Positions 9,127 through 17,371 of a DNA stretch of 64,000 bases are shown in pieces. The notes under the pieces are model-generated. The model was not told where the DNA came from and did no database searches. It saw only the letters and a list, made by a program, of their open reading frames with translations. Both the position numbers and the translations under genes were made by a program. The DNA is from Rhizobium sp. Root708. Lineage in GTDB: Bacteria; Pseudomonadota; Alphaproteobacteria; Rhizobiales; Rhizobiaceae. Position 1 is the first letter of the stretch; every line of letters starts with the position of its first letter. Where the stretch lies: positions 186,875 through 250,874 of the forward strand of contig NZ_LMHV01000012.1 in the NCBI RefSeq assembly GCF_001429725.1, in the 5' to 3' direction.

Positions 9127-10325
9127 CAGGCGAGATCGGCGACGACGGAATCGAGGATCAGCATGCCTGATGGCGTGCAGCGAAGCCGAGAATTGCCGAT
9201 CCGCTCGATGAAGCCGTGCTCCAGCAGGAACTCTTCCCGCTTCGGGTCGGGATCGCGGCCCGAAAGCTGCTGCCAGCGGGCGAGATCGACACCTTCCGTC
9301 AGGCGCAGCCCCATCAGCAGCAGTTCGTCCGCCTGCTCATCATAGCCGAGCTGTTCCTGCTCGATCATGCCGTGCCCGTCGCGCTCGACGAAATCGAGCC
9401 AGCTTTCCGGCCTGCGCTCGGTCGCGGTCGCGATCTTCATGCTGCCGCGTGTCAGCCGTCCATGGGCGCCGGGTCCGATGCCGGCGTAGTCGCCATAACG
9501 CCAATAGGTGAGGTTGTGACGGCTCTCCGCACCCGGGCGGGCATGGTTGGACACCTCGTAGGCAGGCATCCCTTCGCGGGCGGTGATCTCCTGGGTCGCC
9601 TCGTAGAGCAGCGCCGATTGTTCGCCATCCGGAACGATAAGCTTGCCGGCCTTGTGGAGTCCGAAGAAGGGCGTGCCTTCTTCGATCGTCAACTGATAGA
9701 GCGAGAGGTGATCGACCGCATAGGAAATCGCCTCTTTCAATTCGCGCTCCCACTCGTCGACCGTCTGGTTCGGGCGGGCATAGATCAGATCGAAGGACAT
9801 GCGCGGGAAGATGTCGCGCGCGAGCTTGATGGCCTTCAGCGCATCGGCAACGTCGTGCAGCCGCCCGAGAAACTTCAGATCGCGGTCATTCAGCGCCTGG
9901 ACACCGAGCGAGACGCGGTTGACGCCGGCGGCGCGATAGCCGCGGAAACGCTCCGCTTCGACGCTGGAGGGGTTCGCCTCCATGGTGATCTCGATACCAT
10001 CGGGCATATGCCAGTGCTTGCCGATGCCGTCGAGAATGGCAGCAACCGTCGAGGGGTTCATCAGCGAGGGCGTGCCGCCGCCGAGGAAGACGCTGGTGAC
10101 CGTCTTCGGTCCGCTCATTTGGCGCACCGTCGCCATTTCCTTCAGGAAGGCCGCGGTGAAGCGCTCCTGATCCACCGGCTGATGGCGGACATGGCTGTTG
10201 AAGTCGCAATAGGGGCATTTGGCGGCACAGAACGGCCAATGCACGTAGACGCCGAAGCCGGGTTCGCCGGTGTCGGGCAGAAGTGCGGCATAGCGTGTCA
10301 GGTTAGGCTGTTCCAAAATGTCCAC
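9123..10325 (-). CDS. hemW: Radical SAM family heme chaperone HemW
   Basis: A 400-residue radical SAM protein. The cluster motif is CAAKCPYCDFNS, i.e. C-x3-C-x2-C followed by Phe. The Phe separates HemW (heme chaperone) from the true coproporphyrinogen dehydrogenase HemN, which has a fourth cysteine there. The GGGTPSL motif follows, and a HemN-type C-terminal domain is present. HemW hands heme to respiratory proteins. It follows rdgB on the same strand with an 8-bp gap, in the order rph-VOC-rdgB-hemW, and is probably co-transcribed. It is often annotated as an oxygen-independent coproporphyrinogen III oxidase, which the motif argues against. Confidence 0.94.
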   Translation of the reverse strand: MDILEQPNLTRYAALLPDTGEPGFGVYVHWPFCAAKCPYCDFNSHVRHQPVDQERFTAAFLKEMATVRQMSGPKTVTSVFLGGGTPSLMNPSTVAAILDGIGKHWHMPDGIEITMEANPSSVEAERFRGYRAAGVNRVSLGVQALNDRDLKFLGRLHDVADALKAIKLARDIFPRMSFDLIYARPNQTVDEWERELKEAISYAVDHLSLYQLTIEEGTPFFGLHKAGKLIVPDGEQSALLYEATQEITAREGMPAYEVSNHARPGAESRHNLTYWRYGDYAGIGPGAHGRLTRGSMKIATATERRPESWLDFVERDGHGMIEQEQLGYDEQADELLLMGLRLTEGVDLARWQQLSGRDPDPKREEFLLEHGFIERIGNSRLRCTPSGMLILDSVVADLAC

Positions 10326-10333
10326 GTTTGCCC

Positions 10334-10978
10334 TTATGCTTCCAGGCAGGTTTCAACGAAAATCTTGAAGGCGCGGGCGCGGTGCGACAGGGCTTTTGCG
10401 TCGCCCGGCTTCCAGCCGTGCTTTTCTTCCGCGCTCATCTCACCAAAGGTAGTCTCATAGCCTTCGGGTTGAAAGACCGGATCGTAACCGAAGCCCTGGC
10501 TGCCGCGCGGCGGCCAGACTACGGCGCCTTCGACCTCACCCCGGAAAAGCTCCGTGTGACCATCAGGCCAGGCAAGGCAGAGAACGCTGACGAACCGCGC
10601 CGTGCGCTGCTCCAGCTTCGACGCGCCGGCTTTATCCAGAGCCGCCTCAACCTTCTCCATTGCCATCACGAAGTCGCGCGTGCCGTCGGGCTTCTCGGCC
10701 CAGTTGGCGGTGTAAACGCCAGGATCGCCACCGAGCGCATCGATGACAAGGCCGGAATCGTCGGAAAGCGCGGGCAGGCCGGAAGCCTCAGCCGAAGCGA
10801 GTGCCTTGATCCTTGCGTTTTCCTCGAAGGTCGTCCCGGTTTCATCTGGCTCGACGAAGTTCAATTCGGCGGCCGACTTCGCCGTGAAGCCGAGCGGGCC
10901 GATCAGGTCCTGGATTTCCCGGATCTTGCCGGCATTGTGGCTGGCAACGACGATGGTCTTGGTTTCGAGCTTGCGCAT
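10334..10978 (-). CDS. rdgB: dITP/XTP pyrophosphatase (RdgB/HAM1)
   Basis: A 214-residue protein of the HAM1/RdgB family, which hydrolyses dITP, XTP and ITP to monophosphates and so keeps deaminated purines out of DNA. Characteristic segments are [14 protein letters not shown] near the N-terminus, [15 protein letters not shown] (active-site acidic residues) and [13 protein letters not shown] 10978 is preferred, with AGGA about 6 bp upstream. A longer frame to 11035 would overlap the upstream gene and has no family similarity. It starts 7 bp after the VOC gene stop and lies in the same operon as rph. Confidence 0.95.
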   Translation of the reverse strand: MRKLETKTIVVASHNAGKIREIQDLIGPLGFTAKSAAELNFVEPDETGTTFEENARIKALASAEASGLPALSDDSGLVIDALGGDPGVYTANWAEKPDGTRDFVMAMEKVEAALDKAGASKLEQRTARFVSVLCLAWPDGHTELFRGEVEGAVVWPPRGSQGFGYDPVFQPEGYETTFGEMSAEEKHGWKPGDAKALSHRARAFKIFVETCLEA

Positions 10979-10985
10979 GGTTGTC

Positions 10986-11402
10986 CTATTCGATGCCCCA
11001 GATCCGTGCTTCAGCGCATTCGAGGCTGTTGCCATCAGGGTCGCGGAAATAGATCGATCGACCGCCCTGCGGCCAGGTGACTTCGGATTCTATGGCAACG
11101 CCCGCCGATTTAAGCCGGTCGGCCATCGCATCGAGATTTTCCCCGGACACACGGAAACAGGCATGTCCTGCGCCGGTCGTTCCGTGCGGTGGCACCAGCA
11201 GGGAGCCGGGTGAGGGAGGCTTGATCGTTTCGTCAGGATTGAAGATCAGCAGCACGCCCGGGCCGCAGCGAAAGAAGACATGCCGGTCACCGCTCCGCGA
11301 GATCTTCGAAAGACCGAGAATACCTTCGTAGAAGGCTTCGGCCTTGTCGAGATCGCCAGCATAAAGCGCCGTCTCCAGCATGCCTTCCAGCATGTCGTTC
11401 AT
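10986..11402 (-). CDS. VOC (glyoxalase/bleomycin-resistance fold) family protein
   Basis: A 138-residue vicinal-oxygen-chelate protein with two beta-alpha-beta-beta-beta modules. The first is [22 protein letters not shown] and the second ends [15 protein letters not shown], with the conserved Glu metal ligand. The substrate cannot be predicted; members include glyoxalases, dioxygenases and resistance proteins. The gene overlaps rph by the 4-bp ATGA junction (11399-11402) and precedes rdgB by 7 bp, so it is translationally linked to a house-cleaning/RNA-maturation operon. Confidence 0.85.
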   Translation of the reverse strand: MNDMLEGMLETALYAGDLDKAEAFYEGILGLSKISRSGDRHVFFRCGPGVLLIFNPDETIKPPSPGSLLVPPHGTTGAGHACFRVSGENLDAMADRLKSAGVAIESEVTWPQGGRSIYFRDPDGNSLECAEARIWGIE

Positions 11403-12118
11403 CCGGCGATGGCCTGCTTCTGCATCGTGACGAGTTCGGCGATACCGCCCTTGGCGAGTGCCATCAGCGATGCGAACTCCTCGTCGGTGAAGGGTGCACC
11501 TTCAGCCGTGCCCTGGATTTCAACGATCCCGCCGGTGCCCGTCATCACGAAGTTCGCGTCGGTCTCGGCCGAGGAATCCTCGAGATAGTCGAGATCGAGC
11601 ACGGACTGGTTGGCGAAGATGCCGCAGGAAATTGCCGCGACATGGTCCTTCAGCACACGCTCGACCTTGAGCATGTTGCGGCTTTCCATCCACTTCAGGC
11701 AGTCATGCAGCGCAATCCAGGCGCCGGTGATCGATGCCGTGCGCGTGCCGCCATCCGCCTGGATAACGTCGCAGTCAAGGGTGATCTGGCGCTCGCCGAG
11801 TTCCTTGAGATCGACGACCGCGCGCAGCGAACGGCCGATCAGGCGCTGAATCTCCTGGGTGCGGCCACCCTGCTTGCCGGTCGCAGCTTCGCGCTTCATG
11901 CGGTCGCCGGTCGCGCGCGGCAGCATGCCGTACTCAGCCGTGACCCAGCCCTTGCCAGTGTTGCGCAGCCATGCGGGCGGCTTTTCCTCGACGCTTGCCG
12001 TGCACAGCACATGCGTATCGCCGAACTTCACCAGACAGGAGCCCTCCGCGTGCTTTGAAAAGTTGCGCTCGAAAGAGACCTTGCGCATCTGGTCGGTTTT
12101 TCTGCCTGAGGGCCGCAT
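11399..12118 (-). CDS. rph: Ribonuclease PH
   Basis: A 239-residue phosphorolytic 3'-5' exoribonuclease that trims tRNA precursors. It starts [19 protein letters not shown] and contains [16 protein letters not shown], the R-rich [17 protein letters not shown] segment (tRNA and phosphate contacts), and [21 protein letters not shown] 12118 is supported by a strong CAGGAG site 6 bp upstream; a longer frame to 12166 is not needed. It is divergent from hrcA (174 bp between starts), a pairing widely conserved in alphaproteobacteria. Confidence 0.96.
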   Translation of the reverse strand: MRPSGRKTDQMRKVSFERNFSKHAEGSCLVKFGDTHVLCTASVEEKPPAWLRNTGKGWVTAEYGMLPRATGDRMKREAATGKQGGRTQEIQRLIGRSLRAVVDLKELGERQITLDCDVIQADGGTRTASITGAWIALHDCLKWMESRNMLKVERVLKDHVAAISCGIFANQSVLDLDYLEDSSAETDANFVMTGTGGIVEIQGTAEGAPFTDEEFASLMALAKGGIAELVTMQKQAIAG

Positions 12119-12229
12119 AGAATTCTCCTGAAGCATGATGCCGGGACGATGAACCATCCTGGACAAGTCATGCGTGCTTATGTTGTTGAGAGCTTCTACG
12201 ATTGGCAGCGTCCATTTGCAATTTCCCTT

Positions 12230-12256
12230 TTGCCGCTGCCGGGAGATTGGCTATAT
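12230..12256 (+). promoter_or_regulatory. Candidate sigma70-type promoter of hrcA
   Basis: A perfect CTATAT -10 element (12251-12256), as in the rhizobial RpoD consensus CTTGAC-N17-CTATAT, with a weak -35 (about TTTTGC, 12228-12233). It lies 36 bp before the hrcA start codon. No CIRCE inverted repeat is visible here. Confidence 0.35.
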
Positions 12257-12292
12257 TTTGTCACCATCATCAGCACGGGTATACAAAGTTTC

Positions 12293-13381
12293 ATGGAGTT
12301 CAGATCAACGTCGGTTTCAGATGTCGTGGCTGCGCTGGATGAACGCTCCAAGGAAATCTTTCGCCGCATCGTAGAGGGCTATCTGGAAACGGGCGAACCG
12401 CTCGGCTCCCGTAACCTGTCGCGCATTCTGCCGATGTCGCTGTCGCCGGCCTCCGTGCGCAACGTCATGAGCGACCTGGAAGAGCTCGGCCTCATCTATT
12501 CGCCGCACGTCAGCGCCGGTCGCCTGCCGACGCAGATCGGCCTGCGTTTTTTCGTCGATGCCTTCATGCAGGTGGGAGACCTCTCCGCGGAGGACCGTGC
12601 CAACATCGACCGGCAGGTGCGCGCCGAGAGCCGCGACAATCCGATGGAACTGATGATGAACGAGGCAAGCCGAATGCTTTCTGGCATTTCGCGCGGTGCC
12701 GGCCTCGTCATTACCTCGAAGAGCGATCCGGTCCTCAAGCATGTCGAATTCATCCGGCTTGAGCCAACCAAGGCGCTCGCCGTGCTCGTCGGTGATCACG
12801 ACCAGGTGGAAAACCGCATCATCGAGCTTCCGGCCGGCGTGACCTCGTCACAGCTGACCGAAGCCGCGAATTTTCTCAACGCGCATATGACCGGCCAGAC
12901 GCTGCCGGAACTGAGCAATCAGCTGAGCCGGCTGAAGGACGAGGTGCGCAGCGAGCTCGATACATTGTCGCAGGCGCTGGTGGAGCGTGGTATTGCCGTG
13001 TGGTCCGGCAGCGCCGACGAAGGCAAGCCGGCGCAGCTTATCATTCGCGGACGTGCCAATCTGCTTGCGGACCTGGCCGGTGCTGATGATCTCGACCGGC
13101 TGCGCATGCTGTTCGACGACCTTGAGAAGAAGGACAGCCTGCTCGAGCTTCTCAATCTCGCCGAAAGCGGTCCGGGTGTGCGGATTTTCATCGGCTCGGA
13201 GAACAAGCTGTTCTCGCTCTCCGGCTCGTCGCTGATCGTTGCGCCTTATCGCGACGACGACGACCGCATTGTCGGCGCCGTCGGCGTCATCGGACCGACG
13301 CGGCTAAATTATTCGCGCATCGTGCCGATGGTCGACTATACCGCGCAACTGATGACGCGCCTGTCACGCGGCGCGAAATAG
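12293..13381 (+). CDS. hrcA: Heat-inducible transcription repressor HrcA
   Basis: A 362-residue repressor that in this family binds CIRCE operators of groESL and needs GroEL for activity. The N-terminal winged helix covers about residues 15-85 (EIFRRIVEGYLETGEPLGSR and SPASVRNVMSDLEELGLI). The HrcA-specific segment SAGRLPTQIGLRFFVD follows, then the central and C-terminal domain with VGAVGVIGPTRLNY near the end. ATG 12293 is chosen because it gives the usual family length; no strong ribosome-binding site is visible. An open frame extends upstream to 12149 without similarity. A GFA-family gene ends 2 bp away on the other strand and separates it from grpE. Confidence 0.94.
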   Translation: MEFRSTSVSDVVAALDERSKEIFRRIVEGYLETGEPLGSRNLSRILPMSLSPASVRNVMSDLEELGLIYSPHVSAGRLPTQIGLRFFVDAFMQVGDLSAEDRANIDRQVRAESRDNPMELMMNEASRMLSGISRGAGLVITSKSDPVLKHVEFIRLEPTKALAVLVGDHDQVENRIIELPAGVTSSQLTEAANFLNAHMTGQTLPELSNQLSRLKDEVRSELDTLSQALVERGIAVWSGSADEGKPAQLIIRGRANLLADLAGADDLDRLRMLFDDLEKKDSLLELLNLAESGPGVRIFIGSENKLFSLSGSSLIVAPYRDDDDRIVGAVGVIGPTRLNYSRIVPMVDYTAQLMTRLSRGAK

Positions 13382-13383
13382 GG

Positions 13384-13818
13384 CTACTCCGGCAGCAGGT
13401 CGCCTGAGCCGCCCATCTCCGCCGGCATGTCCTTGTACTTCGGCAGCCCGTCGCGGATCCGCAGGACGCTTTCCTGATAGTTGACGTGCAGTGCCGGGAC
13501 ATAGTTGAAATCGGGCAGGAGCGCCGCGTAGACATCGGTAATGCCCCAGGTCGGATGCTCCGTGTAGAGATGTCCTCCGCAGAGCTCGCAGAACTTTCGC
13601 ACGCTTGTGTCGGACTTCTGGTAGCCCTCCACATGTTCTCCGCCTTTGGTGACGCGGACAGCCTGCGGCTGCCATAGCGTGAAGGCGTTGACCGGCCCCG
13701 CCGACCAATGGCGGCAGGAGGCGCAATGACAATAACCCATGGCCACCGGCTCGCCGGTAGCAACAATCTCCACGGCACCGCAAAAGCAGCGCCCCGAATA
13801 ACTCTTCTGATCGCTCAT
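13384..13818 (-). CDS. GFA family protein (glutathione-dependent formaldehyde-activating enzyme-like)
   Basis: A 144-residue zinc-binding protein. Cysteine motifs in order are GRCFCGAVEI, YCHCASCRHWS and FCELCGGHLY, the metal-ligand pattern of the GFA/CENP-V family. The founding member accelerates the reaction of formaldehyde with glutathione, though that activity has been questioned, and most members have no known substrate. It lies between hrcA and grpE on the opposite strand, so it interrupts a pairing that is usually direct. Confidence 0.85.
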   Translation of the reverse strand: MSDQKSYSGRCFCGAVEIVATGEPVAMGYCHCASCRHWSAGPVNAFTLWQPQAVRVTKGGEHVEGYQKSDTSVRKFCELCGGHLYTEHPTWGITDVYAALLPDFNYVPALHVNYQESVLRIRDGLPKYKDMPAEMGGSGDLLPE

Positions 13819-13969
13819 GTGGCAGCTCCCTGACCGGAAAAAGGCCGAAGCACGGGGATGTTTAGGTAGCGCTAAAATAAAAGAACTTTAGAGAGGGCGA
13901 GTCAAGGTGGTGGATGGCGGCGAAGACGATCCAGCTTGACCCGCATCGCACGCTTTTCGGTCACGCAGA

Positions 13970-13998
13970 CTTGATTTTTGCCCGCCAAAGCTCGATAT
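13970..13998 (+). promoter_or_regulatory. RpoH (sigma32)-like promoter of grpE
   Basis: CTTGAT (13970-13975), a 17-bp spacer and CGATAT (13993-13998), close to the alphaproteobacterial heat-shock pattern CTTGAA-N17-CYTAT. The grpE start is 40 bp downstream of the -10 element. Heat control of grpE by RpoH is well established in this group; the assignment here is by pattern. Confidence 0.5.
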
Positions 13999-14037
13999 CG
14001 GGCACATCCTAAAAGACACCAATTACCGGAGAACGTC

Positions 14038-14667
14038 ATGACTGACGAAACGACGAAGAACGGACCTGACGCCGCCGCGGCCGAAGCTGCAGCCGACGCG
14101 GCCGCAAACGTCGAAAACGAGGCCGCCGAAGACACGGCGCAGCCCGATCCATTGGCCCTCCTGAAGGCTGAAAATGCCGAGCTGCGCGATCGCTATCTGC
14201 GTCTCGCTGCCGAAATGGACAACCTGCGTCGCCGCACGGAGCGTGAGGTCAAGGACGCCAAGACCTACTCAGCAGCAGGTTTCGCACGCGACATGCTCGC
14301 GGTTTCGGACAATTTGCGTCGCGCCATCGACGCCGTTCCTGAAGAAGCCAAGGCGGCTGGCGATGCCGGCCTCAACACGCTGATCGAAGGCGTCGAGATG
14401 ACCGAGCGCTCGATGCTGTCGACGCTAGAACGCCACGGCGTCCGCAAGCTGGAGCCGGTTGGCCAGAAGTTCGATCCGAACTTCCACCAGGCGATGTTCG
14501 AAGTGCCGAATCCTGAAGTGCCTAACAACACGGTGGTTCAGGTCGTTCAGGACGGCTATTCGATTGGCGAGCGCGTTCTGCGTCCTGCCATGGTGGGTGT
14601 CGCCAAGGGCGGCCCGAAGCTTGTCGAACCCGATACCAATTCGATCTTCGACCAGAAGGACGCCTGA
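14038..14667 (+). CDS. grpE: Nucleotide exchange factor GrpE
   Basis: A 209-residue GrpE that releases ADP from DnaK in the heat-shock chaperone cycle. The N-terminal 45 residues are acidic and alanine-rich, followed by the long coiled coil ([20 protein letters not shown]). The C-terminal beta-domain includes [23 protein letters not shown] and [18 protein letters not shown] 14038 follows CCGGAGAA, and an upstream GTG/TTG-initiated frame from 13978 is less likely. An RpoH-like promoter lies at 13970-13998. A strong hairpin follows the gene. Confidence 0.96.
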   Translation: MTDETTKNGPDAAAAEAAADAAANVENEAAEDTAQPDPLALLKAENAELRDRYLRLAAEMDNLRRRTEREVKDAKTYSAAGFARDMLAVSDNLRRAIDAVPEEAKAAGDAGLNTLIEGVEMTERSMLSTLERHGVRKLEPVGQKFDPNFHQAMFEVPNPEVPNNTVVQVVQDGYSIGERVLRPAMVGVAKGGPKLVEPDTNSIFDQKDA

Positions 14668-14670
14668 TCC

Positions 14671-14697
14671 GATCGGGCCCGCTACGCGGGCCTGATC
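14671..14697 (+). terminator. Hairpin after grpE
   Basis: GATCGGGCCCGC (14671-14682) pairs with GCGGGCCTGATC (14686-14697) over 12 bp with one G-U pair and a 3-nt loop, starting 3 bp after the stop. The T-run is not immediate, so termination is likely but not certain. The convergent nucleoside hydrolase gene ends 22 bp further on. Confidence 0.55.
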
Positions 14698-14719
14698 TCT
14701 CAGGCGCCTTTTGTAATCA

Positions 14720-15664
14720 TCAGATGCGGGCGAAGCGCTCGATCAAGAGATCGAAGAAACCGTCCGCATCGACGTCACGCATGACCTGCGCGTTGCGCTT
14801 GCGGTCGGTGACGTGCCACCAGTCGACGACGGTCATGCCGACCGTCAGCTCCGATTTTACCTCGATCTCCACGTTGCAGGTCCGGCCCTTGAAGAGTTCC
14901 GGCTTCAGCAGATAGGCGATCACGGTCGGATCGTGCAGCGGGCCGCCGTCCGAACCGTACTTCTCGATATCGAAGCGCTCGAAGAATTCCAGCATCTCGA
15001 CCATGGCGATGGCCGGGCGCGTGCCGAGATCGGCCATGCGCTTGACGCGGTCCTTGCGGGTCAGCAGCTTGTGCGTGACGTCAAGCGGCATCATCACGAC
15101 CGGGACGCCGGAGCGGAACACGATATCCGCAGCCTCGGGATCCACGTAGATATTGAACTCGGCCGCCGGGGTGATGTTGCCGCCTTCGAAGAAGCCGCCG
15201 CCCATCATGACCAGTTCGCAAACCCGCGGAACGATGTCGGGCGCCTTCTGGAACGCCAGGCCGATGTTGGTCAGCGGTCCGAGCGTGCAGAGCGTGACGG
15301 TGCCTTCAGGCTCGTTGCGCAGCGTTTCGATGATGAAATCGACCGAATGCTGCGCCTGCAGCGGCATTGTGGGCTCGTCGAGAACTGGGCCGTCGAGGCC
15401 TGTCTTCCCGTGCACGTGCTCGGCAGTCACCAGCTTGCGGGCGATCGGCTGGTCGGCGCCGGCGAACACCTTCGTATCGGTGCGGTCACAGAGCTCGCAG
15501 ACAATGCGTGCATTGCGGCTGGTGTAGGAGAGCGGCACGTTACCGGCGACCGTAGTGATGCCCAGCACCTGGAGTTCTTCCGGGCTGCCGAAGGCCAGCA
15601 TGATCGCGGCTGCATCGTCCTGACCTGGGTCGGTGTCGATAATTATCTTTCTCGGGTCTGCCAT
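14720..15664 (-). CDS. Inosine-uridine preferring nucleoside hydrolase family protein
   Basis: A 314-residue nucleoside hydrolase that cleaves the N-glycosidic bond of ribonucleosides. The calcium-binding N-terminal motif DTDPGQDDAAA (about residues 10-20) is intact, and the later blocks LCTLGPLTNIGLAF, MMGGGFFEGGNITPAAEFN and HDPTVIAYLL match the family. The substrate (purine, pyrimidine or mixed) cannot be read from the sequence. The gene is alone between grpE and hsp20, transcribed convergently to grpE and divergently from hsp20. Confidence 0.92.
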   Translation of the reverse strand: MADPRKIIIDTDPGQDDAAAIMLAFGSPEELQVLGITTVAGNVPLSYTSRNARIVCELCDRTDTKVFAGADQPIARKLVTAEHVHGKTGLDGPVLDEPTMPLQAQHSVDFIIETLRNEPEGTVTLCTLGPLTNIGLAFQKAPDIVPRVCELVMMGGGFFEGGNITPAAEFNIYVDPEAADIVFRSGVPVVMMPLDVTHKLLTRKDRVKRMADLGTRPAIAMVEMLEFFERFDIEKYGSDGGPLHDPTVIAYLLKPELFKGRTCNVEIEVKSELTVGMTVVDWWHVTDRKRNAQVMRDVDADGFFDLLIERFARI

Positions 15665-15830
15665 TCCAGTTGTTCCATCCTCCTAGGTGCTTGTCTTCTT
15701 GGTTTGCACCATTGGTCCATTGCCCGCTCCAAATCGGCGCAGCCGCTGCGGGGCACGTTTTGATGCGAGGCCCAGTCAGCTTTGTCAAGCGCATGCAACC
15801 GGGCAAACCATATGCCGCGCCGAGCTTTGC

Positions 15831-15859
15831 CTTGCGTCAGAGCGTCGCCGTTCCCATAT
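15831..15859 (+). promoter_or_regulatory. RpoH (sigma32)-like promoter of hsp20
   Basis: CTTGCG (15831-15836), a 16-bp spacer and CCCATAT (15853-15859), close to the heat-shock consensus CTTGAA / CCCCATNT. Transcription would start about ten bases before the first ROSE stem (15869). Confidence 0.55.
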
Positions 15860-15868
15860 TAGAGGTAT

Positions 15869-15914
15869 CCGGATGCTGAGCGTCAGGTCCGGCAAGGTCG
15901 CTTGAATCAAGGAC
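15869..15914 (+). ncRNA. ROSE-type RNA thermometer in the hsp20 leader
   Basis: Two hairpins. The first is CCGGA (15869-15873) with TCCGG (15888-15892), extended inside by CTGA/TCAG. The second runs 15897-15914: GTC, an unpaired G, CTTG, a 3-nt loop, then CAAGGAC. The second masks the AAGGA ribosome-binding site and contains TCGCT, matching the diagnostic ROSE element U(U/C)GCU with its G opposite the Shine-Dalgarno GG. ROSE elements control small heat-shock genes in rhizobia by melting at high temperature. Confidence 0.75.
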
Positions 15915-15917
15915 TTG

Positions 15918-16355
15918 ATGACTATGAGCCGTATTACGCCCTTCGCCAGCCCTTTGCTCCTGGGCTTTGACGCCATGGAAAAAACGCTTGAGCGTCTGTC
16001 CAAGGCCAGCGATGGATACCCGCCGTACAATATCGAACGCATTGCCGCGGATCGCGCGGCAGACGATCCGGAACGCTTGCGGATCACGCTTGCGGTGGCC
16101 GGCTTCAGCGAAGAAGAACTCGACGTGTCGGTCGAGGAAAATCAACTGTCGATCCGTGGCCGCCAGGTCGATCAGGGCGAGCGGGATTATCTCTATCGCG
16201 GCATCGCCGCGCGCCAGTTTCAACGCACCTTCGTATTGGCCGACGGTATGCAGGTTCTCGGCGCAAGTCTTAAGAACGGTCTTCTTTCCGTGGATCTCAT
16301 TCGGCCGGAACCGGCCCGTATGGTGAAGAAAATTAACATTTCAGTCTCACAGTAG
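15918..16355 (+). CDS. Small heat-shock protein, Hsp20 (IbpA) family
   Basis: A 145-residue alpha-crystallin-domain chaperone that holds unfolded proteins. After MSRITPFASPLLLGFD and YPPYNIERI, the alpha-crystallin domain covers about residues 35-130 (LRITLAVAGFSEEELDVSV, then FQRTFVLADGMQV). Starts at ATG 15918 (MTMSR) or 15924 (MSR) are both possible; the AAGGA site ends 4 or 10 bp before them. The RpoH-like promoter and ROSE thermometer upstream imply two-layer heat control. A DUF1150 gene follows and is probably in the same transcript. Confidence 0.93.
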   Translation: MTMSRITPFASPLLLGFDAMEKTLERLSKASDGYPPYNIERIAADRAADDPERLRITLAVAGFSEEELDVSVEENQLSIRGRQVDQGERDYLYRGIAARQFQRTFVLADGMQVLGASLKNGLLSVDLIRPEPARMVKKINISVSQ

Positions 16356-16404
16356 AACAACGGCACTGTTTGAGCCGTTGGTCCCTTCTCATGGAGGTAC
16401 AGGA

Positions 16405-16662
16405 ATGTTGATGAAAGAAGCCAATTCGCACCTGACCAAAACCGAACTTGCCGGCATCGGCAACGGTGAGGTCGCCTATATCCGCAAAATACGGTCTGAA
16501 GACGTATCCAGATGCTTTCCCGAAGCGCCGGATATCGATCCGAGCGTCGACCTCTGGGCACTGTTCGGCGCAGACGGCACGCCGATTCTGCTGACGGACA
16601 ATCGCTCCAGCACCTTCTTCAAGGCTGCAGAGGATGAACTGAAAACGGTGAGCCTGCACTAA
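16405..16662 (+). CDS. DUF1150 family protein
   Basis: An 85-residue soluble protein of unknown function with the DUF1150 pattern: a central GEVAYIRKI segment followed by LWALFGADGTPILLTDNRSS. ATG 16405 is chosen because GGAGG lies 7 bp upstream; an ATG at 16411 is also possible. It starts 49 bp after hsp20 on the same strand. In alphaproteobacteria DUF1150 genes often follow hsp20 genes, which suggests a stress-related role, but none is known. Confidence 0.82.
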   Translation: MLMKEANSHLTKTELAGIGNGEVAYIRKIRSEDVSRCFPEAPDIDPSVDLWALFGADGTPILLTDNRSSTFFKAAEDELKTVSLH

Positions 16663-16669
16663 GGCAGGC

Positions 16670-17371
16670 TCAGACTCGCTTGAATGTGAGATAGGCGGAC
16701 GATCTGCCTTCGCGACGTGCTTTCGCCTCGTAGCGCGTGCTCGGCCAGCCCTCGTAGGGCGTCAGCCAGTCGGCGGCGTTTTGCGCCAGCCAATCGAAGC
16801 CGCCGTGGTCGCGGCACTTCAAGAGCGTCCAGTTGACGTAAGTATCGATATCAGAGGCAAAGCAAAACAGCCCGCCAGGCTTCAATACGCGGTGGAAACG
16901 ATCGAGGTTCGTCTTTGAGACGAAACGGCGCTTCCAGTGCCTCCGCTTTGGCCATGGATCCGGGTAAAGCAGATCGATCTGGTCGATGGAGCCATCAGGC
17001 AGCCAGTCCAGCAGCTGTGTCGCATCGTCGTTGTAGACGCGGACGTTTCGGGCTCCGGCGCCGTCGACGCTCGACAACAGCTTCTGCATGGAATTTATGA
17101 ACGGCTCGACACCGATGAAACCGGTGGAGGGCGTTTCCAGCGCGCGATGAATGAGATGCTCACCGCCGCCGAAACCGATTTCGAGGCGCAGCCTGTCGGT
17201 CGGTACCGGAAAAAGGTCCTTCAGCGGCTCGGGCGGAGCCGCTGAGAGATCGATGATGAACGCCGGAAGCAGGGTGTCCAGTCGCTCCGCCTGATGTTCG
17301 CGCAGAGCTTTTCCCTTGCGACGACCGAAGAAGGCTTCGGTCGCCCGTCCGCGGCGTTCCATGTCGGTCAT
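16670..17371 (-). CDS. trmB: tRNA (guanosine(46)-N7)-methyltransferase TrmB
   Basis: A 233-residue SAM-dependent methyltransferase making m7G46 in tRNA. Marks are [13 protein letters not shown] (SAM-binding motif I), [18 protein letters not shown] (the catalytic PDPWPK block) and the C-terminal [13 protein letters not shown] (the TRFExK-type motif). The start overlaps the metK stop by 4 bp (ATGA, 17368-17371), so the two are translationally coupled, linking SAM synthesis with a SAM consumer. It is the last gene of the minus-strand series. Confidence 0.95.
   Translation of the reverse strand: MTDMERRGRATEAFFGRRKGKALREHQAERLDTLLPAFIIDLSAAPPEPLKDLFPVPTDRLRLEIGFGGGEHLIHRALETPSTGFIGVEPFINSMQKLLSSVDGAGARNVRVYNDDATQLLDWLPDGSIDQIDLLYPDPWPKRRHWKRRFVSKTNLDRFHRVLKPGGLFCFASDIDTYVNWTLLKCRDHGGFDWLAQNAADWLTPYEGWPSTRYEAKARREGRSSAYLTFKRV

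Noticed and set aside
12119..12292. CIRCE operator in front of hrcA
   Set aside because: The TTAGCACTC-N9-GAGTGCTAA pattern is not present in the rph-hrcA gap.
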